DNA of 39,546 nucleotides, taken from assembly GCF_014705655.1 (NCBI RefSeq), contig NZ_JACXIY010000047.1, positions 1-39,546 of the forward strand, written 5' to 3'. A program made the position numbers and the translations under genes. Origin of the DNA: Paenibacillus arenilitoris (GTDB taxonomy: Bacteria; Bacillota; Bacilli; Paenibacillales; Paenibacillaceae). Shown piece by piece: positions 7,639 through 15,528 of this stretch. Within the stretch, counting starts at the first letter, position 1. Every line of letters starts with the position of its first letter. The notes under the pieces were generated by a model. That model was not told the origin of the DNA. It saw only the letters and a program-made list of their open reading frames with translations, and ran no database searches.

Positions 7639-8853
7639 GTGTTTTTATTGTTGAACCGAGCGTTATTATTACTGCTAATCGTAATGTTATTAGCCTCTTG
7701 TACGAATAGTGAAGAAAAAGAATTATTGGAATTGGATACCCCCATCCGCATCGCTTATTTCTCGGAACAAAATTTTAAAAATCGATATGCCAGTTTAATA
7801 GAGAATGATGCCAAATTTTCGAACTTAACATATGAAATTGTGCCAACGTCTGAATTAATAAAAGGAACCATAGATATTGACGAATGGATGAAAGGAAATA
7901 ACTTCGACATTATCTATGCTCCTGGATTGCAGTTAGAACAATTTGTAGAAAGAGATAAACTCGTGCATTTAGATAGTCCGGCTTGGAAGTCTGACCTATC
8001 TATGGAATCCTTTGATAAAACCGCAATTGAATTATCGAAATTGTACGGAAAAGGAGAAGTCTATGGAATTCCTCCCGGAGTAGAAGGGCGATCCATAATA
8101 TTCAATAAAAAAATATTCGACCAATATAAGATTCCCTATCCAGATGACTATTTGACATGGAACGAATTTATTGATTTAGCTATGCAGTTCCAAGGATTCG
8201 GGTTAACGGTACCGATGGAAAGCGGATTTGAACTTATTTGGGAAATTGGTCAAACCAATAATCTTTCTATTTATCGGGCTAACCCTCTATCTATTTCATA
8301 TAATACCGAACCTTGGAGCAAGATATGGGAACGCGTACATATGGCATTAACGACAGACGTAATAAAAACAGGAGATTATTTCTTATCCACGTTTTTGGAA
8401 GGAAATACGGCAATGTCGCTTATTACTAATAGACAGTATATCGAGTTAAGCAGGAAAAATCCAACCTTTGATTGGGGAATCGTTACTGCGCCAGTAGCAG
8501 AAGACGGAAACCGAGCTACGAAGCAAATGTATGCGGACGGTTTTTATGCGATATCGGCAACGTCTCCTCATCATGATGCCGCTAAAGAATGGCTGAACTT
8601 TTTAATGTCAGGCAAATCGATTGAATTAGACCGTCTCTCGGGACATTACGGAGCAGATACAAAGCATAGCAGTCATACAAATCCATTTAAAGAAGCATTG
8701 TTTAAGCTAAAACCTCAAAAGAAAGAGATGCTTCCTTATGAATATTTGCAAATAGGGGAAGAAGGGTTGCAGCGTTTGTTAACAGAGTCTGTTTCAACTG
8801 AAGAAGTTCTGAACTCTATTCAGGCTAAGGCTTCGGAATTAGCAAAGGAATAG
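7639..8853 (+). CDS. Extracellular solute-binding lipoprotein
   Basis: The 404-residue protein has a lipoprotein signal with lipobox LASC (Cys21). Its body has the layout of family 1 (carbohydrate-type) ABC substrate-binding proteins: a first lobe with NFDIIYAPGLQLEQFVE, the hinge and second lobe with YGIPPGVEGRSIIFNKKIFD, TWNEFIDLAMQF and WGIVTAPVAEDGN, and the C-terminal AAKEWLNFLMSGKS. GTG 7639 is chosen because GGAGG sits 8 bases upstream and the signal peptide then starts correctly. No permease or ATPase gene is nearby, so it either serves a distant transporter or has another extracellular role. The gene is AT-rich compared with the later backbone. A second paralogous binding protein lies at 9353-10657. 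Confidence 0.85.
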   Translation: MFLLLNRALLLLLIVMLLASCTNSEEKELLELDTPIRIAYFSEQNFKNRYASLIENDAKFSNLTYEIVPTSELIKGTIDIDEWMKGNNFDIIYAPGLQLEQFVERDKLVHLDSPAWKSDLSMESFDKTAIELSKLYGKGEVYGIPPGVEGRSIIFNKKIFDQYKIPYPDDYLTWNEFIDLAMQFQGFGLTVPMESGFELIWEIGQTNNLSIYRANPLSISYNTEPWSKIWERVHMALTTDVIKTGDYFLSTFLEGNTAMSLITNRQYIELSRKNPTFDWGIVTAPVAEDGNRATKQMYADGFYAISATSPHHDAAKEWLNFLMSGKSIELDRLSGHYGADTKHSSHTNPFKEALFKLKPQKKEMLPYEYLQIGEEGLQRLLTESVSTEEVLNSIQAKASELAKE

Positions 8854-8915
8854 TTCTTTAAGTATCAACGGAGCGCGCCCGTTATACATATAAATTGTTT
8901 GAGGAGTGTTTTAGA

Positions 8916-9286
8916 GTGAAGAAAAAACTTGTTTTGACATCCATGGCGTTGACTCTTGCTAGTAGTTTTGCAATTATGCCTGCATTTGCTGCTGTCGATC
9001 CCACTGCCTCGGTTAACTCTATGTTATCTTCTTTAGGCGGGTCAACCGTGACAGCAGAGGCATACACACAAAGTCTTCATCTTGATTTAAAAAAATCAAT
9101 TTGAATGCGGTGCTCAAAACTGGAACAAAAACGGTTTCTGATGATGTCGTGTCAGGAAATCCTAGCGCTGAGTGGATAAAACAAGGACTAGACAGCGCCA
9201 AAAGCCATACTCTCAATGTAGCATCTCGCTCATATTACACGGATGGTACAAAGAGCGATCAGATTTATTCTTCGTCCACTTGGTAA
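8916..9286 (+). pseudogene. Small secreted protein, frameshifted in an A run
   Basis: The GTG at 8916 has GAGGAG 9 bases upstream and opens a frame with a clear signal peptide (MKKKLVLTSMALTLASSFAI, cleavage near AFA-AVD). It stops at 9102-9104 after 62 residues. Adding one A to the seven-A run at 9089-9095 restores a single frame to the TAA at 9286 (LNAVLKTGTKTVSDDVVSGN, then SHTLNVASRSYYTDGTKSDQ). Intact, it would be a secreted protein of about 123 residues. The A run could be a sequencing error, a phase-variable tract or a real mutation. It lies between two solute-binding protein genes and ends in a strong terminator. I do not recognise the family. Confidence 0.65.
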
Positions 9287-9293
9287 TTTAGAT

Positions 9294-9318
9294 GGCGGGG
9301 TTAGCCCCGCCTGTTTTT
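9294..9318 (+). terminator. Rho-independent terminator
   Basis: GGCGGGG and CCCCGCC pair perfectly around a TTAG loop and are followed by TGTTTTT. It lies 8 bases after the stop of the small secreted protein gene. Confidence 0.9.
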
Positions 9319-9352
9319 ACATATAAATACAGGTAATGTTTTGGAGGATTGA

Positions 9353-10657
9353 ATGAACAAGAAGTTTTGTTTGATGGGGGTTGCCCTTATATTTGTCAAT
9401 CTACTAGCAGGATGTCAGCAGTCTGAGAAACAGCAACCGATAACCCTTACGATTAACTATCCATCGGAGAAAATGTTTTATGAACGAGTGGGTCTTGCAT
9501 TTGAAGCCAGGTATCCTCATATCAAGATTAAAGTAATCGAGAAACGACAGGTAGAAGAGAATGATGACTCTTCGTTAGATATTATTTTTATGAGGAATCT
9601 ACAGGAATACGAAAAAATTTCGAGCCTGGGTTACTTATCTGAACTTACTCCCTATTTTACAAGCAGCGAGCAAAAAGAAATGAATATCAATGAAATCACA
9701 ACTACCATGATTAGGTCTAAAAGCGATGAAAAACTGTTTGGTCTCGCCCCAGCATTTCAAAGCCATGTTATTTATTTCAATAAATCATTATTTGATACAT
9801 ACAAAATCCCTTATCCCTTCGACGGTATGACTTGGAAGGAACTATTCAATCTTGCACAGTTGTTTCCTGAAACAGACTCTCAAGGCGAGAGAATATACGG
9901 TTACAGTACAAACTACTATGAGCATATAGCATTTGCAAGTTTTCTAAGAGCAGGACAAACAGAAGGACTTGCATTTATAGACCCAAATACGCTCGAACTT
10001 ACAATAAATACGAATGAATGGAAAGCGATTGGCGAATACATCATTGAAGCTTTCCGAAGCGGGAAAATATTAGCCGCCGAGGAAGGAAGCAGCGATACCT
10101 TCCAACACTCACCCATTATAACCGGCAGATCAGCAATGGAATTATCTGGACAAACAACCGCTTATAATTTTGATAACGTTGTCCAACAATACGGAATGAA
10201 ACCCATTCAATGGGGAATGGTTACCGTGCCGGTAAGTTCAGTAGATTCTAGCTCCTCAGACTACTACCAGATCAACGAAATATATGGGCTCTCTCTTGGT
10301 TCTTTACATAAAGATGAGGCTTGGAAATTTATTAAGTTTATTGTGAGTGACATCGAATATTATAAAAAAAACCAGAACACGATTATGAATTATGGAATTC
10401 CTGCTAATGTTGAATTATTGGCTCCAATTACTGGACAAGACTTGAAACCGTTATTTTCATTAAAACCGAAGAAATATTATGTTAATCCTTATGAAAAAGT
10501 CCACTATGATATTGTTAATGGGTTTAAAGAATATGGTCAAACTCTATTCGAGCAAGTCATTCATGGAGATTTGACGTTAGATCAAGCTTTTGAAGCGTTA
10601 GAATCGGAAGGGCAATTGAAAGTTAACCAAATAAAAGAACAATTAGAAAACTCCTGA
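9353..10657 (+). CDS. Extracellular solute-binding lipoprotein
   Basis: The 434-residue family 1 substrate-binding protein has a lipobox at LAGC (Cys20). The typical early block YERVGLAFEARYPHIKIKVI is followed by IIFMRNLQEYEKISSLGYLS, the hinge region FGLAPAFQSHVIYFNKSLFD, MTWKELFNLAQLFPE and WGMVTVPVSSVDS, and the C-terminal EAWKFIKFIVSD. ATG 9353 follows GGAGG by 5 bases. It has the same plan as the protein at 7639-8853 (both have NK-(K/S)-x-FDxYKIPYP), so the two are diverged paralogues. No transport permease accompanies either one. The preceding terminator suggests its own promoter or read-through expression. Confidence 0.87.
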   Translation: MNKKFCLMGVALIFVNLLAGCQQSEKQQPITLTINYPSEKMFYERVGLAFEARYPHIKIKVIEKRQVEENDDSSLDIIFMRNLQEYEKISSLGYLSELTPYFTSSEQKEMNINEITTTMIRSKSDEKLFGLAPAFQSHVIYFNKSLFDTYKIPYPFDGMTWKELFNLAQLFPETDSQGERIYGYSTNYYEHIAFASFLRAGQTEGLAFIDPNTLELTINTNEWKAIGEYIIEAFRSGKILAAEEGSSDTFQHSPIITGRSAMELSGQTTAYNFDNVVQQYGMKPIQWGMVTVPVSSVDSSSSDYYQINEIYGLSLGSLHKDEAWKFIKFIVSDIEYYKKNQNTIMNYGIPANVELLAPITGQDLKPLFSLKPKKYYVNPYEKVHYDIVNGFKEYGQTLFEQVIHGDLTLDQAFEALESEGQLKVNQIKEQLENS

Positions 10658-10702
10658 CTCCAGCATAATTAACCGGTTGACCGGTAGCTTCGATTTAACT
10701 CC

Positions 10703-11401
10703 CTATGGAGTCAATACTCTTTTTACAATTTTTTTCGCAACATCCCGTGCCTGCTTTAATGTACCGTTTTCCCTGGCTTCCCTGAAAAAGGAAGCGATGG
10801 GTAGCCGTGCTTCGTTGCGAGCTACAGCCTGCATATCGGTGTCAATCATCCCCGGATCAACCGTATATATCGTTAACGCTTTATGTTTTTCAAGCTGTAT
10901 GCAAGAGGTGAACATATTTAACGCCGCTTTGGTAGCGCAATAGATACTCATCCCCGCTGCCGGCTGTTTAGCTGAACCCGAAGAAATGTTGACAATGGTC
11001 CTATGAATATTCCACTTTTCCGTTTGTTGCAATAAAGACTGGGTCAATACGATCGGTGCCAACAAGTTGATGTGCACATTTCTTACAGCTTCTTCAGCCG
11101 AGAAGCCATCTACAGGACCAAGCGGAGTCACTTGAGCTCCATTATTAATCAATGTAATCGACTCTAGTCCTTCATCCGGAATCCAGTTCAGTATTCCATG
11201 AATGAAAGCTGGAATCTCCTCTGTATTTTGTAAATCAAATTTCTCGAAATGTATGGTACAGCCCTGTTGAGCGGCAAGTTCGTCCAACGAATCATTATAA
11301 TTCCTGGCTATGCAAATGATCAAATGGTCGGGTTTCATCAGTTGTTTGCAAATCTCCAGACCTAATCCGCGTGATGATCCTGTAACAATGAACGCTCTCA
11401 A
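10703..11401 (-). CDS. SDR family oxidoreductase, benzil reductase-like
   Basis: This 232-residue classical short-chain dehydrogenase/reductase is NAD(P)-dependent. The cofactor motif TGSSRGLG is at residues 7-14, LINNGAQVTPLG replaces the usual NNAG motif, and the catalytic Ser (NISSGSAKQPA) and Y-x-x-x-K (YCATK) follow. The pattern, including the conserved MVTP/QVTP and the ending VDPGMIDTDMQAV, resembles YueD-type benzil/sepiapterin reductases of Bacillus. The substrate in this organism is unknown. It is a single gene, convergent with the solute-binding protein gene, and has no obvious operon partner. Confidence 0.88.
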   Translation of the reverse strand: MRAFIVTGSSRGLGLEICKQLMKPDHLIICIARNYNDSLDELAAQQGCTIHFEKFDLQNTEEIPAFIHGILNWIPDEGLESITLINNGAQVTPLGPVDGFSAEEAVRNVHINLLAPIVLTQSLLQQTEKWNIHRTIVNISSGSAKQPAAGMSIYCATKAALNMFTSCIQLEKHKALTIYTVDPGMIDTDMQAVARNEARLPIASFFREARENGTLKQARDVAKKIVKRVLTP

Positions 11402-11457
11402 CGATACCGCCTCTTTTCAAATTATTCATTTTGAGCAACGCTCATATAATCTCCTTG

Positions 11458-11486
11458 TTGCACGTATAAACAGGGATAGTTATAAT
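11458..11486 (+). promoter_or_regulatory. Promoter of the candidate antitoxin RNA
   Basis: TTGCAC (11458-11463) and a consensus TATAAT (11481-11486) are separated by 17 bases on the plus strand. No coding sequence follows. The predicted start near 11493 drives transcription toward the 3' end of the toxin gene. Confidence 0.65.
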
Positions 11487-11492
11487 AAAACT

Positions 11493-11614
11493 AAAGAAGG
11501 AGCCGTGCGACCAACACGACTCCTTGGCACAGTAAACCGCTTCAAAGGCGGTCGGCTTCGGTATTGCGATCAGAAATAGACCGCTGACCTTGCAGGGGGG
11601 CGGTCTATTTCTTT
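11493..11614 (+). ncRNA. Candidate antisense antitoxin RNA
   Basis: A near-consensus promoter at 11458-11486 points into this non-coding stretch. It ends in an 11-bp perfect stem (11574-11584 with 11600-11610) followed by CTTTT, a good terminator. The predicted RNA of about 120 nt would be antisense to the 3' part of the toxin mRNA and includes the toxin stop codon. A further internal hairpin (11497-11507 with 11515-11525) is present. This matches the layout of RatA/TxpA and SR4/BsrG type I systems of Bacillus, in which the RNA blocks or destabilises the toxin message. Existence of the RNA is inferred from the promoter and terminator only. Confidence 0.6.
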
Positions 11615-11712
11615 TGGTTAATTGCTGCGACGATGGCAACAATCAGCGTCAGCAGCGCTACAATAAGCGCACCAAAACCGATCATCAACGTCAAAGCATC
11701 TTTAACCTCCAT
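11605..11712 (-). CDS. Holin-like toxin, type I toxin-antitoxin
   Basis: The 35-residue peptide MEVKDALTLMIGFGALIVAL followed by LTLIVAIVAAINQKK is one hydrophobic membrane helix with charged ends. This is the form of the putative holin-like toxin (Hol-Tox) family, related in layout to TxpA and BsrG. Such peptides insert in the membrane and stop growth when unpaired from their RNA antitoxin. GGGAGG lies 6 to 8 bases before the ATG at 11712. An in-frame ATG two codons upstream is too close to that site. A promoter with extended -10 lies at 11778-11786. The 5' leader carries CCTC facing GAGG of the binding site, so part of it may be sequestered. Confidence 0.8.
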   Translation of the reverse strand: MEVKDALTLMIGFGALIVALLTLIVAIVAAINQKK

Positions 11713-11777
11713 GGGCATCCCTCCCTTCACTGAGAGGTAGCCGACCACCCTTGCAAGCCGTTCTATGTGCTTGTCTT

Positions 11778-11786
11778 ATTATAGCA
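11778..11786 (-). promoter_or_regulatory. Toxin promoter, extended -10
   Basis: On the minus strand the sequence reads TGC followed by TATAAT (-10 at 11783 to 11778). The -35 region 17 bases upstream is poor. The predicted start near 11771 gives a leader of about 59 bases. Confidence 0.5.
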
Positions 11787-11955
11787 TAATTTGTAAGAAG
11801 CACAGTGTGAAATTCTGATCTTCTCCCTTTTTGTACAACGGTTGTTGAATCGATGTTAATCGATCTTACTTTCAATTCTGGGTTTCCTAAAAGTACTTTC
11901 AGAGAAAGCGTGTTGATTTTTCGCGTTTACTTCGACACTCTATGCCCAACGAAAA

Positions 11956-11986
11956 GAAGTACATCGCCACATGAGCGATGTACTTC
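11956..11986. terminator. Strong hairpin, likely bidirectional terminator
   Basis: A perfect 12-bp stem (11956-11967 with 11975-11986) has a 7-base loop. It is followed by AATTTTA on the plus strand and by TTTTC on the minus strand. It lies just beyond the sulfurtransferase 3' remnant and may be that gene's original terminator. Confidence 0.6.
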
Positions 11987-12008
11987 AATTTTATACTATA
12001 TTCCAGCC

Positions 12009-12075
12009 TAATCCTTCTCCTCATCCCCCGTCGCAATTGGATTCCCCTCATACGTAATCCAATCGCTCCAGCTTC
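12009..12075 (-). pseudogene. 3' end of a sulfurtransferase gene
   Basis: On the minus strand this fragment encodes SWSDWITYEGNPIATGDEEK and a stop. It matches the C-terminal end SWSDWISYEGNAVATGEE of the intact sulfurtransferase at 15910-16746. About 30 bases are nearly identical at DNA level. Upstream of SWSDW the similarity stops abruptly. The two copies have the same orientation and bracket the DUF262/HEPN pair and the IS remnant, as expected if that DNA was inserted or rearranged next to a sulfurtransferase gene. Confidence 0.7.
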
Positions 12076-12261
12076 TTACTCCTCCACGAACCCCTATGCT
12101 TAAATAGTTCCAAGCCGAAAAAGTAGGGGTTCCGATCAGCGCGGCGGGAATGCCCCCGATGATATGTCAGTGACCATGTGCAACGATCACAAGGTAGCAC
12201 CCGGAGGGACCTAAGTAGGCTACAACATTGTTGTTTGCAGCCTGTTGGCATGTTGTTGACA

Positions 12262-12930
12262 CTACTGTTCTCTGATATATTTCTTTTCGACCAAGTAATC
12301 TTCAAAAACAGCAATAATATATGAACAAAGTTCACTTATTACTTCAAATCTTCTTTCTAAATCATCAAATGAAAATCTCCTGCCCACTTCTTCAGGCGTC
12401 TCTTCTCCATGGGCGATTTTGTTTCGTTTCTCTACTATTTCATTCAAAATACCACCAGAATCTACTCTTGGTAGTATTGGTTTTTCAATACAGAAACTCT
12501 TCCAAATGCTTTGAAGTTGAGCATACCTAATATTTTTCCCATCTGTAGGCATGAGGTTATTACTTATGTTAACTATCTCCTCAGATGAAATGCTTGAAAG
12601 AATTTTCCATCTCTTTTCCCACTTTTTGTCTGATCCTATTTGGAATAAAGCATTAAAATCCCCATCAAGTATCAGACTAAACAAAAGTGGTTTTAAATCT
12701 ATATATTTATAACTCTGATTATTAATCTCGTTGATACATGTTGACACTGTATTCTTCACAGTATATTCCACAACTCCATAAAGGTAAACGAAGAAGAGCC
12801 CGCGCTGAGCTAAAACGTAAGAAGGTTCTATAGTAAGCGTGTGCTCTGTCCCATAACTCTTTATATGATTCAAATATTCCCTAACTTGAACTAATCGAGC
12901 GGCTGATTCTCTCTGAACGTGTTGGAACAT
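12262..12930 (-). CDS. MAE_28990/MAE_18760-like HEPN protein
   Basis: The 222-residue helical protein ends in a HEPN-type core with the motif R169-N-K-I-A-H174 (R-x4-H), the catalytic signature of HEPN ribonucleases. It sits in VEKRNKIAHGEETPEEVGRR, typical of the MAE_28990/MAE_18760 group. The N-terminal part (SYVLAQRGLFFVYLYGVVEY) is also typical of that group. The start ATG overlaps the stop of the DUF262 gene by one base (TAATG), implying translational coupling and stoichiometric expression. Family knowledge links such HEPN proteins to defence or toxin modules in which they cleave RNA on activation. I infer it is the effector and DUF262 the sensor or regulator. The target is unknown. Confidence 0.8.
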   Translation of the reverse strand: MFQHVQRESAARLVQVREYLNHIKSYGTEHTLTIEPSYVLAQRGLFFVYLYGVVEYTVKNTVSTCINEINNQSYKYIDLKPLLFSLILDGDFNALFQIGSDKKWEKRWKILSSISSEEIVNISNNLMPTDGKNIRYAQLQSIWKSFCIEKPILPRVDSGGILNEIVEKRNKIAHGEETPEEVGRRFSFDDLERRFEVISELCSYIIAVFEDYLVEKKYIREQ

Positions 12931-13964
12931 TACCTACCCTCAAATTTCTCTTGGCAGTACTCAATTCGACTTTTCACTCTTGGTCTTGAATTAGTGGCAC
13001 CTGATGTCAACTCTGTCAACTCATCATTTTTGATCCACTCTTCAATTCCATCGGTTTGAATCGTTCCGGTATTCTTTAATGCTAATGCAGCCCCAACTGT
13101 AACTGCCTCATATAGATTGAATGGTGTCGTGCTTCTTCCTCTCCGTATCCCATTAGGCAGAGCCTTATTAAGAGCATAAAAAACCTTTTTGAAGACATCT
13201 TCATTCTCACTGTATTTAAACTTCTTTGTGGCACCCTTCATATAGCTGTTTAAGAAATCAACCACACTATGATCAAAAGCACTGTAATTATTTAAATAGG
13301 CAAAGAACCTTAAAACCATTTCCTCTCTTGTTCCGTCATTCTCTTTGGGATCGGGCAATCGAACAACTCGTTTAAAGTCCTCATTACCAGCCAACTCTTT
13401 TAAAAAGTCATTAAACTTCCCTCTGAAGATACAGCTTCGTATTTCTTGATCTGACAATTTAATTCCACCTGTATTAAGTCGTTCAAAAAGGTCAAACCGC
13501 ACATCTAAATCGCTTTTATCACTGAGTGTAGTCACTTTCAAAGGTTTCAGAGCGAATGCTAACTGTATTGCCTTGCTTAAATCGCTAAATTTTTTACCGT
13601 TAAGTTCAGAAAACTTTTTAAGTCCCGAAATAACCAAGGAATCTTTTAGGTTCAGTTTTTCTCTTGTCTCATCTTCCGCAGCAAAGTGAATTATCGAACT
13701 TATTCGTTGTACTCCATCAATAAGCTCCCAGCTTCCATCTGGATTTGTTGCCATGAATATACTCGGTATCGGCACCCCAAGAAATATAGATTCTATAAGA
13801 CTGGATTGTCTCTCTGGCTCCCAGCGAAATTGCCTCTGGTAGTCTGGAGCAATGTCAATCAAGCCATCACCAACCATACTGATAATTTCCTTTACGCTTA
13901 TATCAAATGTATTAAAATCAACTTTTCTCTTCTGTTCGTTTAGTTGTTGTTCAAGTGTACTCAA
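12930..13964 (-). CDS. DUF262 domain protein
   Basis: The 344-residue protein has a complete DUF262 (GmrSD N-terminal, ParB/sulfiredoxin-like) domain: DYQRQFRW at 41-48, ESIFLGVPIPSIFM around 58-71, the IDGVQR motif at 82-87 (a DGQQR variant), and RFDLFERLNTGG at 156-167. DUF262 proteins hydrolyse nucleotides or cut DNA in GmrSD-type type IV restriction and occur widely in phage-defence loci. The DUF1524 HNH nuclease half of GmrSD is absent. Instead a HEPN gene follows with a one-base overlap. The start is a TTG at 13964 with AAGGGG upstream; no closer ATG fits. The pair is AT-rich against the later backbone and adjoins an IS remnant, consistent with horizontal acquisition. Confidence 0.85.
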   Translation of the reverse strand: MSTLEQQLNEQKRKVDFNTFDISVKEIISMVGDGLIDIAPDYQRQFRWEPERQSSLIESIFLGVPIPSIFMATNPDGSWELIDGVQRISSIIHFAAEDETREKLNLKDSLVISGLKKFSELNGKKFSDLSKAIQLAFALKPLKVTTLSDKSDLDVRFDLFERLNTGGIKLSDQEIRSCIFRGKFNDFLKELAGNEDFKRVVRLPDPKENDGTREEMVLRFFAYLNNYSAFDHSVVDFLNSYMKGATKKFKYSENEDVFKKVFYALNKALPNGIRRGRSTTPFNLYEAVTVGAALALKNTGTIQTDGIEEWIKNDELTELTSGATNSRPRVKSRIEYCQEKFEGR

Positions 13965-14605
13965 CTAACTCACCCCTTATTAAATGGTTCAATCTGCTGC
14001 ATACGGTTGATTAATAAATATTTCTATATCCACCACTAAAGTTCCTTCTGACAACGTGTCAATAAAAAAGTCCGTTATTGTCCTTGGAGCAGCCATAATG
14101 GTATATGTGACTTAATTCAAATTATGCCCGTTTATAATTATTTTAGCTACTTCAAAACGCCCACAACACATCCATTTTGTATTGAGCTTTTGCGAAGCAT
14201 AATGGCTAACATTGTCTGGTGATTATTCGCGATAACAATAGGTATTTCGGGAAAACGTTGGTGAGGTTACAACTGCAGCCACAGTTTTTGTCCACGCAGG
14301 AAAAACCGCCGCGTCAGATGTTTCGCTTAGCGAACAGCGGCAAAAGGGACTGACTCAGCGAGTTCTCCGTTTTTTGGAGTCGTCTTGCTAACGTTGCGTC
14401 AGTCTGCTGAAAGGCCAAGAACCTTCTTCAAGCTTGTTGCCGCCAAGATGCTCCCCGGTTTGTTCTCTGCCGTTCCTTGCTTCGTGACAGTCAGCGTCCT
14501 TGGTATGGCGTGACACTTCCCTGTTTTTCGGCGCTGCCCCTCTATCCACAGGTGATTGACAACCAGATTTTTGGCATACAATTGAAACTCATTTTGAAGT
14601 TAGAC
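13965..14605. other. Gap upstream of the DUF262/HEPN operon
   Basis: No convincing gene lies here. A minus-strand frame of 35 residues (14096 to 13989, MAAPRTITDFFIDTLSEGTL onward) reads like protein but has no ribosome binding site. It may be a remnant or a small leader gene. A 60-residue minus-strand frame at 14399-14581 also lacks support. The promoter of the DUF262 operon should be in this region, but I could not assign it. Confidence 0.35.
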
Positions 14606-14663
14606 TGAATAGTAGACACAGTTTATACTAGAATCAACAGCAGAGAAGAGGAGACTGTGTCAC

Positions 14664-14948
14664 ATGAAAAAACCTGTGTATGACGAAGCGTTTAAGAAAC
14701 AGGCGGTTTAGCATATTAAAGAAAGCGGTAAGCCGGTGGCGGAAGTCGCCCGCGAACTGAAGGTGAACGACAACACGTTGTACGGATAGATGAAGAAGTA
14801 TGGCAGTGAGCCGGAGATCGTTGCGGCGCAAGCGTTTAAGTCCGAAGATCATCGATTCAGAGAACTACAAAAGCAAATTCGCGATCTACAAGAGGAGAAC
14901 GAAATCTTAAAAAAGGCGATGCACTTCTTCGCGAAAGACCGTCGGTAA
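14664..14948 (+). pseudogene. IS3-family orfA with two TAG stops
   Basis: The frame encodes the usual IS3 orfA protein of 94 codons: MKKPVYDEAFKKQAV, a helix-turn-helix (KPVAEVARELKVNDNTLYG), and the C-terminal coiled coil RELQKQIRDLQEENEILKKA. TAG replaces a sense codon at codon 16 (after KQAV, probably CAG before) and at codon 42 (after LYG, probably TGG for the conserved Trp). Both changes are single-base. The rest is uninterrupted, which suggests fairly recent inactivation. Confidence 0.85.
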
Positions 14949-15528
14949 AATTTGCTTTCATCCACGAACACCGCTCCGAGTACCGACTGGAGAAGATGTG
15001 CTGAAACAAGAAATTAAGGCCCGTAAGCCCAATGAAAAATGGGTAACGGACATCACCTACGTAGCGACCGAAGAAGGCTGGTTGTACCTTGCCAGCGTGA
15101 TGGATCTGTACTCCCGTAAGATCATCGGCTGGCACATGAGCGACCGCATGACGAAGGAACTGGTACTGCAAGCGCTCAGGCAGGCTCACGGCCGTCAGCG
15201 GCCCAATGGTGAGGTGCTGCACCATTCCGACCGCGGAAGCCAGTATGCCTCTCACGATTACCAGAAACAGCTCAAGCTCTATTCCATGATCGGGAGCATG
15301 AGCCGCAAAGGCAACTGCTACGTCAATGCCTGCATCGAATCTTTTCATAGCATCATAAAAAAAGAACTCATCTATCTAAACAAGTACGAAACCCGTGCGG
15401 AAGCCAAGAAAAGCATATTCGAGTACATTGAAGTATTTTACAACAATGAACGTATTCATTCATCGATTGGGTACAACACACCATCTGATTTTGAATACCA
15501 ATATTACTTTAATGCAATAAATCGTTAA
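14949..15528 (+). pseudogene. IS3-family orfB transposase, internally deleted
   Basis: The DDE catalytic half is intact: WVTDITYVATEEGWLYLASV (first Asp), VLHHSDRGSQYAS (second Asp) and CYVNACIESFHSIIKKELIY (Glu), ending SSIGYNTPSDFEYQYYFNA. Upstream, only HEHRSEYRLEKMC of the N-terminal helix-turn-helix region remains, and it is out of frame with the catalytic part. About 80-90 codons that normally lie between them are missing. The fragment starting at GTG 14998 has no ribosome binding site and is unlikely to be active. Confidence 0.85.

Noticed and set aside
10672..10685. ACCGG-TTGA-CCGGT hairpin as terminator
   Set aside because: Only 5 bp with no T run after it; too weak to call, although it lies between convergent genes.
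14399..14581. Minus-strand frame of 60 codons next to the IS3 remnant
   Set aside because: No ribosome binding site and no family pattern; likely chance.
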